A DNA stretch of 64,000 nt from CAIMWS01 sp964409245. GTDB taxonomy: Bacteria > Verrucomicrobiota > Verrucomicrobiia > Limisphaerales > UBA1319. The stretch lies in assembly GCA_964409245.1 (NCBI GenBank), contig CAYPCQ010000015.1, forward strand, positions 30,720 to 94,719, written 5' to 3'. Made by a program: the position numbers and the translations under genes. The notes beneath the pieces were generated by a model. The model was given only the letters and a program-made list of their open reading frames with translations, ran no database searches and had not been told where the DNA came from. Position 1 is the first letter of the stretch; every line of letters starts with the position of its first letter. Of this stretch, positions 36,755 through 45,885 are shown piece after piece.

Positions 36755-38692
36755 TTATTTGGCGCGCTGCAGAGCGTCGGCCGCTTTTTTCCGGGTGGCT
36801 TCGTTTTTCGTGTTATCGATCACGGTTTGCAGGGCTTTCCGGCGCAGATCCCCGGCCACGCCACGCTTGGTGGCGATGCCCGCCAGCGAGAGGCAGGCTT
36901 CTTCCGTCACGCTGGCATCCCTGGCAAAAGCCTCCAGGAGGTCCACGGCGCCCGCCGCGGGTATGGCGCCCAGCACCGAGATGGCCTGGCGTTTTTCCTC
37001 GGTCCGCGTCACCAGCGGCAGGGCTTCCTTGAGACTGGCCACTTTCTCGGCGTCCTTGAGCTTGGTGTCGCCCTGGATGCATTCCAGGTAGCCGCGCAAA
37101 GCCAGCAGCTTGTGGGAGGTTTTCTTGCCGGATTTGGCGAGGGCCAGGAGGCTGTCCGCCAAACCGGCGTCATCGGGCCAGTTGTTGGCCCAGGTGGAGA
37201 GCATGTTCACGGCTTCGTCCTGCAGGGCGTCATCGGCATCGCTGGCGGTGGCTTTGACGATCCCCAGGGCCTCCGGCCCGCCCACGCCCGCCAGGGCGTG
37301 CAGCGCGATCACCCGCAGCTCAGCGCTGGTGCTTTTCACCAGCGGCGCGAGGCTGGCGACCGCCTTGGCTCCGGCCCGGCTGCTGACTGCCACCAGGGCT
37401 TTCTCCAGGTCGGACCGATCCTTGGCGCTGCCCGCTTTTTGCAGCAGGCCGACCAGGACGGGGATGTGGGAGTCGCTGCCCAGGGAGCCGATGGCCGCCG
37501 CCGCGGCCGAACGCACCACCGCCTCCGAATCTTCGGCGCAGGGCAGAATCCGCGGGAGGGCGGCTTCCAGCCGGCGCTGCGCCGCCAGCTCGATCAGGGC
37601 CGCGCGCATTTTGCCCGCGGTGTCCGCCAGGCGGGCGATGATTTCGGCGTCCACTTCCTGGCCGGAAAGCCGGGCCACGGCCCCCTTGCCGGCGGCCGCC
37701 AGCTCGGCGTCGGCTTCCGCCATGGCCTGCAGCAGCAGCGGCAGGGTGGAAACCTGGCCGGCGCGATCCAGGGCGCTGATGGCGATCAGCCGCAGGCTCT
37801 TCGGGCCGCTTTGGGCCATGGCAGCCACCAGCGGTGCCACAGCTTCGTCTTTCCGGTCCGTCAGGGCCATGAACAGGACCGCCTGGCGCTCGGGGATGAA
37901 TTTGTCCAGCTGCGCCGCCAGCGCGCGGGTCACCTGGCCCCCGGGCAATTCCCGTGCGGTGCGCAGGCCGATGCTGAAGAAGGATTTGTCCGCGGACCGC
38001 AGCTGCTCGAGCAGCAGGGGGATCCCGTCGTTCTTGCGGGCCAGGATGGCGCCGCGCATGGCTTCGAGCAGGCGCTGTTTGGAGGCGTTGGAGGCGCGCA
38101 CGGTGTCATACAGGCGGGCGGCGGCGGTGAAATCACCTCCGGCCAGGTATTTCTCGGCGCAGAGGATGCAGCCCTCCGCCACGGCCTCGCGGGTGCCCGC
38201 GGGGGCGGTGGCCAGCAGCTGTTCCAAAGCGCGGGCGGGAGCTTGCCCGCCGATCCGGCCCAGGGCGGCCGCGGCCGCGGAGGCCACTTCGGCATCCGCG
38301 TCCTGGAGCAGCGGCAGCAGCGGCTGGACCGCCCCGGCGTCGTGCCGGAAGCCGATGGAATTGATCACGCCCACCAAGTTGAGCCCGCGCACCTTGCCCA
38401 GGGCGGCCCGCAGCGCCTCACTGGCATCGGCATCGGGAATGGCTTCGAGGGCGATGCGCGCCCAGGAATTCAGGTTTTCATCCGGCAGCAGGGCGGCCAG
38501 GGCGGGGACGGCTTCCCGGCCGCCGTAGATGGCCAGCTGCTTGCAGGCGAGAGCCTTTTCCGGGTAGCCGGCTTCCGATTGCACCACGCGGATCAGCCGG
38601 ATTTGTTTTTCGGCCGGGCTTTCGGCGGCCAGGGAGGTGGCGGCGGCCACGAGCAGGGCGCCCAGCGTCAACGATTGAAGGTAAAGTCTCAT
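36755..38692 (-). CDS. Exported HEAT-repeat protein
   Basis: Protein of 645 aa from the ATG at 38692, with a signal peptide (LYLQSLTLGALLVAAATSLAAE). The rest is almost entirely alpha-helical repeats of about 30-40 residues with the HEAT pattern, e.g. AVQPLLPLLQDADAEVASAA, ALPRILPCAEDSEAVVRSAA and HIPVLVGLLQKAGSAKDRSD. HEAT solenoids are protein-binding scaffolds, and exported versions are frequent in Planctomycetes and Verrucomicrobia. It lies directly downstream of an oxidoreductase gene on the same strand (44 nt apart) and may be co-transcribed with it. Confidence 0.9.
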   Translation of the reverse strand: MRLYLQSLTLGALLVAAATSLAAESPAEKQIRLIRVVQSEAGYPEKALACKQLAIYGGREAVPALAALLPDENLNSWARIALEAIPDADASEALRAALGKVRGLNLVGVINSIGFRHDAGAVQPLLPLLQDADAEVASAAAAALGRIGGQAPARALEQLLATAPAGTREAVAEGCILCAEKYLAGGDFTAAARLYDTVRASNASKQRLLEAMRGAILARKNDGIPLLLEQLRSADKSFFSIGLRTARELPGGQVTRALAAQLDKFIPERQAVLFMALTDRKDEAVAPLVAAMAQSGPKSLRLIAISALDRAGQVSTLPLLLQAMAEADAELAAAGKGAVARLSGQEVDAEIIARLADTAGKMRAALIELAAQRRLEAALPRILPCAEDSEAVVRSAAAAAIGSLGSDSHIPVLVGLLQKAGSAKDRSDLEKALVAVSSRAGAKAVASLAPLVKSTSAELRVIALHALAGVGGPEALGIVKATASDADDALQDEAVNMLSTWANNWPDDAGLADSLLALAKSGKKTSHKLLALRGYLECIQGDTKLKDAEKVASLKEALPLVTRTEEKRQAISVLGAIPAAGAVDLLEAFARDASVTEEACLSLAGIATKRGVAGDLRRKALQTVIDNTKNEATRKKAADALQRAK

Positions 38693-38736
38693 ATTTATAA
38701 GGTGTTGTTTTTTCAATTAATGATATTTATCAGACT

Positions 38737-40071
38737 TTAGATCCTCCACGGTTCGCGCAGCGCCTCCGAGCGCATGCGGTTGGCCTCTTCGTCGCCGATG
38801 AACTCGTTTTTCACCGGATCGTAATAGACCTTGCGGTTCAGGTACAGGGCGATGTTGGCCGCATGGCAGGCGATGTGCGCTTCACAGGCCACATCCGCGT
38901 TGGCCCGGGGCTGGCTCCGGGATTTGACGCTGTCCAGGAAGTCGCGCACGTGGAAGTTGGCGGGATAGCCGGAAATCTTGGCGAGCTTGCCGGCCAGCAG
39001 GCCGGGGTCACTGGCCACGAGGTCGCCGTTGTCGGCCGTCTCCACCCAGCCGGTTTCGCCCTCGAAACGGACGGGGCAGGAGCCTAAGGGCAGCCAGCCA
39101 TCGTTGCGGAGGATGAGCTTGACGCCGTTGCCGTAGCGGGCGTGCAGCTCGTTGCGGATAGGCTCATACTCCACCGGGGCGGTGTCGTCGGCGTCGTTGG
39201 CCCACTGGCAAAGGTCCACGCAGTGGGAACCCCACTCGAGGCATCCGCCGCCGGTGAGGCCGCCGCCTTTTTCAAAATTGAAGCCGTCCAGCATGCGCTT
39301 GTTGAAAGGCCGCCAGGCAGTGGGGCCGAGGTACAGGTTCCAATCGACTTCCTCCCGGTTCGGCTCCGTCTCGGCGGGGAGCCAGCCGCTCTGGCCGGTG
39401 CCCAGGCCGCCGGGGTGCGCATAAAGCGTATGGAGCTTGCCCAGCTTCCCGCGGCGGGCCAGGTCAATGGCATACATGAAATTGGGGAGGCTGCGCCGCT
39501 GGGTGCCCGCCTGGAAGACCCGGCCGGTGCGCCGGAAGGTCTCGGCCAGGGCGAGGCTTTGGGCAATCGTTTTCGAGCACGGTTTCTCGCAATACACATC
39601 CTTGCCCGCCTTGGCGGTGAGGATGGAGGCCATGGCGTGCCAGTTGGGCCCGGTGGCGATCAGCAGGGCGTCGATGTCCTCCCGCGCCAGCAATTCGCGG
39701 AAGTCGCGGTAGGTGGCGCAATCCTGGTTGCCATATTTGGCGTCCGCCATTTTCTTGACGGCCTGGCGGCGGGCGGCCTTCACTTCGGCCACGGCCACGA
39801 ACCGCACATCGGGCTCCTGGAGGAAGCAGCCCAGCACATAGCTGCCCCGGCCGCCGATGCCCATGGCGCCCAGCACAATGCGCTCGCTGGGCGGCACGCC
39901 GCCATCCCGCCCGAGGACGGTCGCGGGGATGATCTGCGGAGCGGCCAGCAGCGCGCCGGCCTGGCCGAGGGCTTTCAGGAAGCCGCGCCGGTTGAAGCTT
40001 GGTTCAGGATTGGGGGAAGGAGCCTTGCCGGAGGGCAAACGCTCCCGAGTTGGAGATGTCGCTTTATTCAT
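38737..40071 (-). CDS. Tat-exported Gfo/Idh/MocA-family oxidoreductase
   Basis: Protein of 444 aa from the ATG at 40071; a longer frame from 40161 is unlikely. The Tat-type leader NRRGFLKALGQAGALLAAPQ is at about 27-46. The Rossmann NAD(P)-binding segment IVLGAMGIGGRGSYVLGCF follows at about 63-81, and the family EKP motif in DVYCEKPCSKTIAQS is at about 157-171. This class usually oxidises sugars or inositols, and Tat export with cofactor is common in PVC bacteria. The substrate is unknown. The downstream HEAT-repeat gene may belong to the same transcript. Confidence 0.9.
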   Translation of the reverse strand: MNKATSPTRERLPSGKAPSPNPEPSFNRRGFLKALGQAGALLAAPQIIPATVLGRDGGVPPSERIVLGAMGIGGRGSYVLGCFLQEPDVRFVAVAEVKAARRQAVKKMADAKYGNQDCATYRDFRELLAREDIDALLIATGPNWHAMASILTAKAGKDVYCEKPCSKTIAQSLALAETFRRTGRVFQAGTQRRSLPNFMYAIDLARRGKLGKLHTLYAHPGGLGTGQSGWLPAETEPNREEVDWNLYLGPTAWRPFNKRMLDGFNFEKGGGLTGGGCLEWGSHCVDLCQWANDADDTAPVEYEPIRNELHARYGNGVKLILRNDGWLPLGSCPVRFEGETGWVETADNGDLVASDPGLLAGKLAKISGYPANFHVRDFLDSVKSRSQPRANADVACEAHIACHAANIALYLNRKVYYDPVKNEFIGDEEANRMRSEALREPWRI

Positions 40072-40257
40072 TTTATCGTTGGCTTTCCAAACACACACTA
40101 TTCTTTTCGCCGCCTGGCCCGGCACATCCGGGACTGCCGGCCGGGAAAAGGGACGCTGCATCTGCGCGGTCTCCCTGTTGCACGGCCACGGCTTTGACCG
40201 GAATACTACGGTGGGCCGTGGGGTGTGTCGATAAGCAAAAAACGAAAAGAAGTGCGA

Positions 40258-40800
40258 TCAGCCACGGGGATCTTCGAGCGCTTTGGGCGGGCTGAAAACC
40301 AGGGAGGCGATAAACGCCTTGCGCAGGGAGGCCCGGTCGCTGGCGAACCGTGAAAAAACGGTCCGCGGCCCGGTTTTCGGCGGCGGGATCCGCTTGGCGG
40401 ACACGGCGGTGCGCACCAGGGCGGGATGCTGCATCGCCACCCCGCCCGCCGTGGCCTGCTCCAAAGCCACCGGCACGGCCGGTTTGGGGGCGATCAAGGG
40501 CGGGGGGCTTATCACCACCGGAACGGGCGCCCGCGGTGCGGAAGGCATCGGCGCCGGCATTTCTTCCACCAACACCGGGGCGGATTCCTTGCCGCCTTCG
40601 CCGGTCAGCCAGCGTTTGAGTTCAGCCTCCCAGTCGAAGGCCGGCTCCGGGGAGGACGCGGGCTGCGGCTCGGGCGGGCTGGGCGGCCGGGGCCCGGGCG
40701 GAGCGTCCGGAGGCGAATCCGGATGCCGCCCCCGCTTCTGCAGCCAGGAGGACAGCCCCGACAGCGCCACAAAGACCACCAATATCAGCAGGTTCTCCAT
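40258..40800 (-). CDS. Proline-rich membrane-anchored protein of the floA operon
   Basis: Protein of 180 aa. One N-terminal transmembrane helix (MENLLILVVFVALSGLSSWL) is followed by a long Pro/Ala/Glu-rich cytoplasmic-type linker (about 25-125). The basic C-terminal segment (about 135-180), with RTVFSRFASDRASLRKAFIA and PPKALED, is the only well-ordered part. No known domain. It lies 23 nt downstream of floA and therefore occupies the position of yqfB in the Bacillus nfeD-floA-yqfB cluster, although no sequence relation is claimed. Confidence 0.75.
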   Translation of the reverse strand: MENLLILVVFVALSGLSSWLQKRGRHPDSPPDAPPGPRPPSPPEPQPASSPEPAFDWEAELKRWLTGEGGKESAPVLVEEMPAPMPSAPRAPVPVVISPPPLIAPKPAVPVALEQATAGGVAMQHPALVRTAVSAKRIPPPKTGPRTVFSRFASDRASLRKAFIASLVFSPPKALEDPRG

Positions 40801-40823
40801 GCGATCACGGCCCGGATGGCCGG

Positions 40824-41849
40824 TTAGCTGGATTTGGTTTCCGAGGCGCCGGGCGGGGTATTTCCGGCGATGCTGTCGCGCATCGAGGTGTCCGCCTGCA
40901 TATTCTTATAGCGCACGTAATCCATGACCCCCAGGTTCCCGTGCCGGAACGCGTCCGCGATGGCCAGGGGCACCTGGGATTCGGCCTCCACCACCCGGGA
41001 GCGCATTTCCTGGGTGCGCGCGATCATTTCCTGTTCCAAGGCCACGGCCGCGGCGCGGCGCATTTCCGCCTCGGCCTGGGCCACCAGTTTCTTGGCTTCA
41101 GCCTGGGCGGACTGCAGTTTGGCGCCGATATTGTCGCCCACATCCACATCCGCGATGTCGATGGAGAGGATTTCGAACGCGGTGTTGCTGTCCAAAGCCT
41201 TGTCGAGCACCGTCTTGGAGATCCGGTCGGGCTTTTCCAGGACGATCTTATAGGAATCGGAGGATCCGATCGTCGTCACGATGCCTTCGCCCACGCGTGC
41301 GATGATCGTCTCCTCGGTGGCGCCGCCCACAAACCGGTCGAGGTTTGTGCGCACGGTCACCCGGGCCTTGACCTTCACCACAATGCCGTCCTTGGCGACA
41401 CCATCGATGGTGACCCGCCCGGAGACCGGGTTGGGGCAATCGATGACCTTGGGATTGACCGAAGTGCGCACCGCCTCGAAAACCGTCTTGCCGGTGCCTT
41501 TGGTGGCCAGGTCGATGGCACAGGCTTTGTCGAATTCGAGGTGGATCTGGGCTTTCTTGGCGGCGATCAGGGCCTGCACCACCATCTCCACGTTGCCCCC
41601 CGCCTGGAAATGGGCGGAAAGCTGGTCGATCGACACGGTGAGGCCCGACTTCACGGCGGTGATGCGGCTGTCCACGATGAGGCTCACCGGCACTTTGCGC
41701 AGGCTCAGGCCGATCAGCTCGATGAACTTCACATTGGCCTTGGAAACCAGGGCGCGGATATACACCTGCAGGAAGTTGATCACGACCAGCACCGCCACAA
41801 AAACCACCAGGCCGAGGATGGCCAGCAGGAAATAAACCAAGGTATTCAT
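40824..41849 (-). CDS. floA: Flotillin-like protein FloA
   Basis: Protein of 341 aa from the ATG at 41849; an in-frame ATG at 41891 would add 14 residues. The membrane segment is at about 5-28 (FLLAILGLVVFVAVLVVINF). It is followed by KANVKFIELIGLSLRKVPVS, and by the FloA core phrases IAAKKAQIHLEFDKACAIDL, RVTVRTNLDRFVGGATEETI and DIADVDVGDNIGAKLQSAQA. Long alanine-rich helices lead to the end. FloA scaffolds membrane microdomains and supports secretion and signalling. It is preceded by an nfeD gene, its usual partner. Confidence 0.94.
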   Translation of the reverse strand: MNTLVYFLLAILGLVVFVAVLVVINFLQVYIRALVSKANVKFIELIGLSLRKVPVSLIVDSRITAVKSGLTVSIDQLSAHFQAGGNVEMVVQALIAAKKAQIHLEFDKACAIDLATKGTGKTVFEAVRTSVNPKVIDCPNPVSGRVTIDGVAKDGIVVKVKARVTVRTNLDRFVGGATEETIIARVGEGIVTTIGSSDSYKIVLEKPDRISKTVLDKALDSNTAFEILSIDIADVDVGDNIGAKLQSAQAEAKKLVAQAEAEMRRAAAVALEQEMIARTQEMRSRVVEAESQVPLAIADAFRHGNLGVMDYVRYKNMQADTSMRDSIAGNTPPGASETKSS

Positions 41850-41894
41850 AGTTAGACCCAGTAAAAAATGGAGTTCGTTCATAGGTATCATTGT

Positions 41895-42386
41895 TTAAAC
41901 CGACCGGGAATCACTGCTTTCCGGCCCGCCGGAGATCGGCCGCACCACCACCCGCAACCCTTCCACGGCCACCACTTTGATCGCGGTGCCGGCCTCCACC
42001 AGGCCATTTTCCGCCACCACATCCACCCGGTGGCCATCGATGGTGGCGCTGCCGGAGGGGCGCAGGATGGTCAGGGCCACACCGGTTTGATGGAGCAGTT
42101 CCGGTTTTTCGACCCCCAGCTCGCCAACGGTGCCATGGGAAGTCAGGATATCCGCGGCGCGGGTTTGGGGGAAAAACCGCACGTAGCAGGCCGTTCCGGC
42201 CAGGAGCAGCACAAAAACGGCGAGCAGCACCACGTTCCCCGTTTCCACTCCGAAACGGATGTATCCGAGCGCCACGCCACCCGCCAGGCAGCCGAAACCC
42301 ACCACGCCAGCCACCATGCCGGGCAGCAAGGTTTCCAGCAGCAGCAATACGGCTCCGACTATGATAAGCAGGACCACCGTTGTCAT
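41895..42386 (-). CDS. NfeD-family membrane protein
   Basis: Protein of 163 aa with three N-terminal hydrophobic helices (about 2-75) and a C-terminal OB-fold-like domain of about 60 residues (GTVGELGVEKPELLHQTGVA ... GHRVDVVAENGLVEAGTAI). This is the short NfeD form without a ClpP-like protease domain. NfeD proteins are encoded next to flotillins and are thought to help microdomain assembly. The floA gene follows immediately on the same strand. Confidence 0.9.
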   Translation of the reverse strand: MTTVVLLIIVGAVLLLLETLLPGMVAGVVGFGCLAGGVALGYIRFGVETGNVVLLAVFVLLLAGTACYVRFFPQTRAADILTSHGTVGELGVEKPELLHQTGVALTILRPSGSATIDGHRVDVVAENGLVEAGTAIKVVAVEGLRVVVRPISGGPESSDSRSV

Positions 42387-42483
42387 GCTGGAATTCTACG
42401 GAAAGGATTTTGCAAAGTCAACCATGGTCATCGGCCGCCGACCGGGCCGGATAGCCGCTGGCGGAACCAAAACCACCTGCGGT

Positions 42484-44106
42484 TTAAAGCGCCACCGAGC
42501 GGAGGAACCGGGGCGGTTTCCGGATTTTCGTGGCCTGCTCAAAAGCATAGGCCAGCTTGAGCAGCGTGGGCTCGCTCCAGGCTTGGCCAAAAAACGACAG
42601 CCCCACCGGCAGCCCGCGCACGAACCCGGCCGGAACCGTCAGGCTGGGATAGCCCGCCACGGCCGCCAGCGTGGTGCTGCCGCCGGTGTCGCGATCACCA
42701 TAAACCGGGTCCGTCAAGTGGGCGGGTCCGGTGGTGGGGGCCACCAGGGCGTCCAATTGGTGTTTGGCCAGCACGGCGTCAATGCCTTCGGCCCGGGCAA
42801 GCCGGTGGTTTTTCGCCAGCGCATCCCGGTAGGCTTGGTCCGTCAGCGGCCCTTTGGCTTGGGCCTTCACCAGGATGTCCTGGCCGAAGCAGGGCATTTC
42901 CTGCTCGCGATGGCGTTCGTTGAAATCGATGATCTCCGCCAGGGAATGCACGGGAGCCGGGGGGCCCAGCCCCGCCAGGTAGGCGTTCAGATCCGCCTTG
43001 AATTCGTAGAGCAGCACCTCGAATTCGGAGCCGCCCAGCTGGCCGCTCGACGGGATCTCCACCGGATCGATCACGATGGCCCCCAGCTTTTTCATCTCCG
43101 CGAGCGCCTGCTCCATGATCTGATCCACCGCGCTGGAAATGCCAAAGTAGCACCTGGCCACCCCCAGGCGGGCGCCGCGCAGCCCGTTCGGATCCAAAAA
43201 GCGCGTATAATCGCCGGCCGCCCAGCCGGCGGCGGGGCGCGTGGCTTCATCGCGCGGGTCAGGGCCGGCCACGCAGCCGAGCAGGATGGCGGCATCGCGC
43301 ACGCAGCGGGCCATGGGCCCCGCGGTGTCCTGGCTGTGGGCGATGGGGATGATGCCGGACCGGCTCACCAGCCCCAGGGTCGGCTTGAGGCCCACCACGC
43401 CATTGAACGAGGAGGGCGAAAGGATCGAGCCGTCCGTTTCCGTGCCGATCGCCGCGGCGCAGAAGTTCGCCGCCACCGCCACCCCGGAGCCGGAGCTGGA
43501 TCCGGAGGGGTTGCGGTCCAGGGCGTAGGGATTGCGCGTCTGGCCACCCCTTCCGCTCCAGCCGCTGATGGAATGGGATGACCGGAAATTGGCCCATTCG
43601 CTGAGATTGGTTTTGCCGAGGATCACCGCGCCCGCCTCGCGCAGCCGCTGGACCACGAACGAATCCACGGGGGGCACCGACCCCGCCAGCGCCAGGGAAC
43701 CCGCCGTGGTGGACATGCGGTCATGCGTGCCCAGGTTGTCCTTGATCAGCACCGGGATGCCGTGCAGCGGCCCGCGTGGCCCTTTGGTTTGGCGTTCCCG
43801 GTCCATGGCCCGGGCGATGGCCAGGGCGTCCGGATTCAGCTCGATCACGGAATTCAAAGCCGGCCCGGCCTGGTCGATCTCCCGGATGGCGGCCAAATAA
43901 CGCCGGGTAATGCCTTCCGAGCGATATTGGCTGGCGGCCATGGCCGCCTGGAGGCCGGGGATGGTGATTTCCTCCAGGCCGTGCGACCGGATCTTGAAGG
44001 GGCGCGAGGACGCCCCGGGTGGGACCACCGCCGAGGCGGACCGGGGCGTGGCCAAAGCCCCGGCCCCGGCCCAAAACGTGACCCCCAGGAAAGTCCGGCG
44101 GTTCAT
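42484..44106 (-). CDS. Tat-exported amidase (amidase-signature family)
   Basis: Protein of 540 aa. A Tat-like leader starts the protein (NRRTFLGVTFWAGAGALATP). The catalytic triad of the family can be followed: Lys122 in HGIPVLIKDNLG, the cis-Ser near 204 in NPSGSSSGSGVAVA, and the nucleophile Ser227 in TETDGSILSPSSFNG. The enzyme hydrolyses amides; it is not clearly a GatA subunit because of its export signal and lack of gatB/gatC neighbours. It is 18 nt downstream of a DUF1080 gene on the same strand. The natural substrate is unknown. Confidence 0.9.
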   Translation of the reverse strand: MNRRTFLGVTFWAGAGALATPRSASAVVPPGASSRPFKIRSHGLEEITIPGLQAAMAASQYRSEGITRRYLAAIREIDQAGPALNSVIELNPDALAIARAMDRERQTKGPRGPLHGIPVLIKDNLGTHDRMSTTAGSLALAGSVPPVDSFVVQRLREAGAVILGKTNLSEWANFRSSHSISGWSGRGGQTRNPYALDRNPSGSSSGSGVAVAANFCAAAIGTETDGSILSPSSFNGVVGLKPTLGLVSRSGIIPIAHSQDTAGPMARCVRDAAILLGCVAGPDPRDEATRPAAGWAAGDYTRFLDPNGLRGARLGVARCYFGISSAVDQIMEQALAEMKKLGAIVIDPVEIPSSGQLGGSEFEVLLYEFKADLNAYLAGLGPPAPVHSLAEIIDFNERHREQEMPCFGQDILVKAQAKGPLTDQAYRDALAKNHRLARAEGIDAVLAKHQLDALVAPTTGPAHLTDPVYGDRDTGGSTTLAAVAGYPSLTVPAGFVRGLPVGLSFFGQAWSEPTLLKLAYAFEQATKIRKPPRFLRSVAL

Positions 44107-44124
44107 GCGGCGCGGCCGGGAAAC

Positions 44125-44865
44125 TTACTTCAAGGATTTGATCCGCACGTTCTTGAACTGGATCTTCATGGGGGGGCCGGCATGGATCTGGAATGCCAGG
44201 ATGCCCGATTTGGCGGCCTTTGACTCCTGCTCATCGGTGATGTCGGCGGTCTTTTTGCCATTGATGAAATGCTGGAGGTGGTTGCCTTTGGCGATGATCA
44301 CGTAATCGTTCCAGCCGTTCACATTGATGGCCTGCTGGATCGCCTTGGAATCGCCCACCGATCCCGTGACTTCGACCTTGTGCGCGCCCGGTTTGGTGGA
44401 ATCCTCTTTGATCGTCACTTTTTTGCCGCGCTCGCACAGGATGCCCCGGCCGCCTTCCTCGTAGAGGATGCCCGAATAGGTCGTCCCCACCTCAAAATCC
44501 CCCTGGTAGCCATGCACCACGAAATTGCCGCGGTTCTTGCTGCGGTATTGCAGCCCGGAGTTGCCGAAATCGCCGGTGAATTTGTAGGAAAACCGCAATT
44601 CAAAATCGTCCACCACAAGATCCTTGCCGTCTTCCTGGGCGATCAGGAAGTTGTTGCCTTGGGCCGGATTTTCCTTGGTGGTGACACCGGTGATGATGCC
44701 CTCTTCGACCGACCAATGATTCAGCCGGCCGGCCCAGCCGGCCAGGTCTTTCCCGTTGAACAGGCTCTTGAAGCCCGGCTCCGGCGCCTGCGCCTGGATG
44801 GTGGTGGGTGAAAACAGGCAAACGCCCAGTGCCAAGGCGGCCAAGGTTTGGATGGTATTCTTCAT
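44125..44865 (-). CDS. DUF1080 (3-keto-disaccharide hydrolase-like) exported protein
   Basis: Protein of 246 aa with a signal peptide ending near TTIQA. It shows the DUF1080 pattern throughout: FKSLFNGKDLAGWAGRLNHW at about 32-51, FELRFSYKFTGDFGNSGLQY at about 88-107, WNDYVIIAKGNHLQHFINGK at about 185-204, and a final strand GPPMKIQFKNVRIKSLK. The fold is a concanavalin-like jelly roll. Some members hydrolyse 3-keto-glycosides, which would fit the sugar oxidoreductase nearby at 38737-40071. The amidase gene follows directly. Confidence 0.92.
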   Translation of the reverse strand: MKNTIQTLAALALGVCLFSPTTIQAQAPEPGFKSLFNGKDLAGWAGRLNHWSVEEGIITGVTTKENPAQGNNFLIAQEDGKDLVVDDFELRFSYKFTGDFGNSGLQYRSKNRGNFVVHGYQGDFEVGTTYSGILYEEGGRGILCERGKKVTIKEDSTKPGAHKVEVTGSVGDSKAIQQAINVNGWNDYVIIAKGNHLQHFINGKKTADITDEQESKAAKSGILAFQIHAGPPMKIQFKNVRIKSLK

Positions 44866-44991
44866 AAATGTCTTTGAGCTGGCTCCATCTAACCAAATGC
44901 CCCGGGGACAGGCAATTTATTTTGACGGCGGCGTGATATCCTCTCCCGCCCCGCGGCTGAAGCGCCGGAGTGCGCCACGGCGGCTCAGGCC

Positions 44992-45882
44992 TCAGAGGCG
45001 GGCGAGCGCGGCCGCCTTGGCGCGGTAGGCCAGGTATCCTTCCGCGGCGAAGAGGACCAAGGCCGTCCACACCAGGCCGTAGCCGGCGAGCTGGGTGCGG
45101 GTGAAAGGCTCCCGGTAAACCAGCACCCCCAGGAGGAATTGCAGGGTGGGCGCGATGTATTGCAGAAAGCCCATCAGCGTGAGCGGAATGCGCTTGGCCC
45201 CGGAGGCGAACATCAGCAATGGGATGGTGGTCACCAGGCCGGCCCCGGCCAGCAAAAAATCCGAGCGCCAGCCCAGCTTCAGAAACGCCCCCTGGCCGGC
45301 CAGCCCGGTGTGGCCCAGGTAGAGCATGGCGGGCAGCAACAGAATGCCGGTCTCCAGGGCCAGGCCGTGGAAGGAGCCGAGCGGCGCGGTTTTCTTGACC
45401 AGCCCGTAAAAGCCGAAGGAAAACGCCAGGGTCAGGGCAATCCACGGCAAGGCGCCGTAGGCCAGCGCGAGATACAGCACTCCGGCGGCCGCCAGCCCGA
45501 TCGGCAGCCATTGCCAGGGGCGCAAGCGCTCGCGCAGGAACACCACGCCCAGCAGCACGCTGATGAGCGGGTTGATGAAGTAGCCCAGGCTGGTTTCAAC
45601 GATGAATCCGGCGTTGACCGCCCACACATAAGTCAGCCAGTTGGCGGCGATCAACAAGGAGGCGGCCAGGTAAACCCGCCATACGCGGGGATCCTTCAGG
45701 GCCGCCCACAGGCTCTTGAATTCCTTCCGCAGCCCGATGACCGCCATCAAGGCCAGCCAGGACCAGAATATCCGGTGGCTGAGCAGCTGCGGGGCCGGAA
45801 CCTGGTGGAGCTGCTTCCAATAAACCGGCAAAAAACCCCAGGCCACATAAGCGCCCACCACCAGCCAGATGCCCCGGCTCAT
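44992..45882 (-). CDS. rarD: RarD-type EamA-family transporter
   Basis: Protein of 296 aa with ten predicted helices in two EamA repeats. The RarD-specific start MSRGIWLVVGAYVAWGFLPV and the phrases LLSHRIFWSWLALM, ANWLTYVWAVNAGFIVETSL and LGYFINPLISVLLGVVFLRE are typical. RarD is an inner-membrane drug/metabolite-type transporter whose substrate is not well defined. It follows the antiporter-like gene with only 3 nt between them, so both are one transcription unit. Confidence 0.92.
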   Translation of the reverse strand: MSRGIWLVVGAYVAWGFLPVYWKQLHQVPAPQLLSHRIFWSWLALMAVIGLRKEFKSLWAALKDPRVWRVYLAASLLIAANWLTYVWAVNAGFIVETSLGYFINPLISVLLGVVFLRERLRPWQWLPIGLAAAGVLYLALAYGALPWIALTLAFSFGFYGLVKKTAPLGSFHGLALETGILLLPAMLYLGHTGLAGQGAFLKLGWRSDFLLAGAGLVTTIPLLMFASGAKRIPLTLMGFLQYIAPTLQFLLGVLVYREPFTRTQLAGYGLVWTALVLFAAEGYLAYRAKAAALARL

Positions 45883-45885
45883 GCC

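Noticed and set aside
36575..38740. Plus-strand frame of 721 codons opposite the HEAT-repeat gene
   Set aside because: Composition is Gly/Gln-rich; the repeat pattern and signal peptide are on the minus strand.
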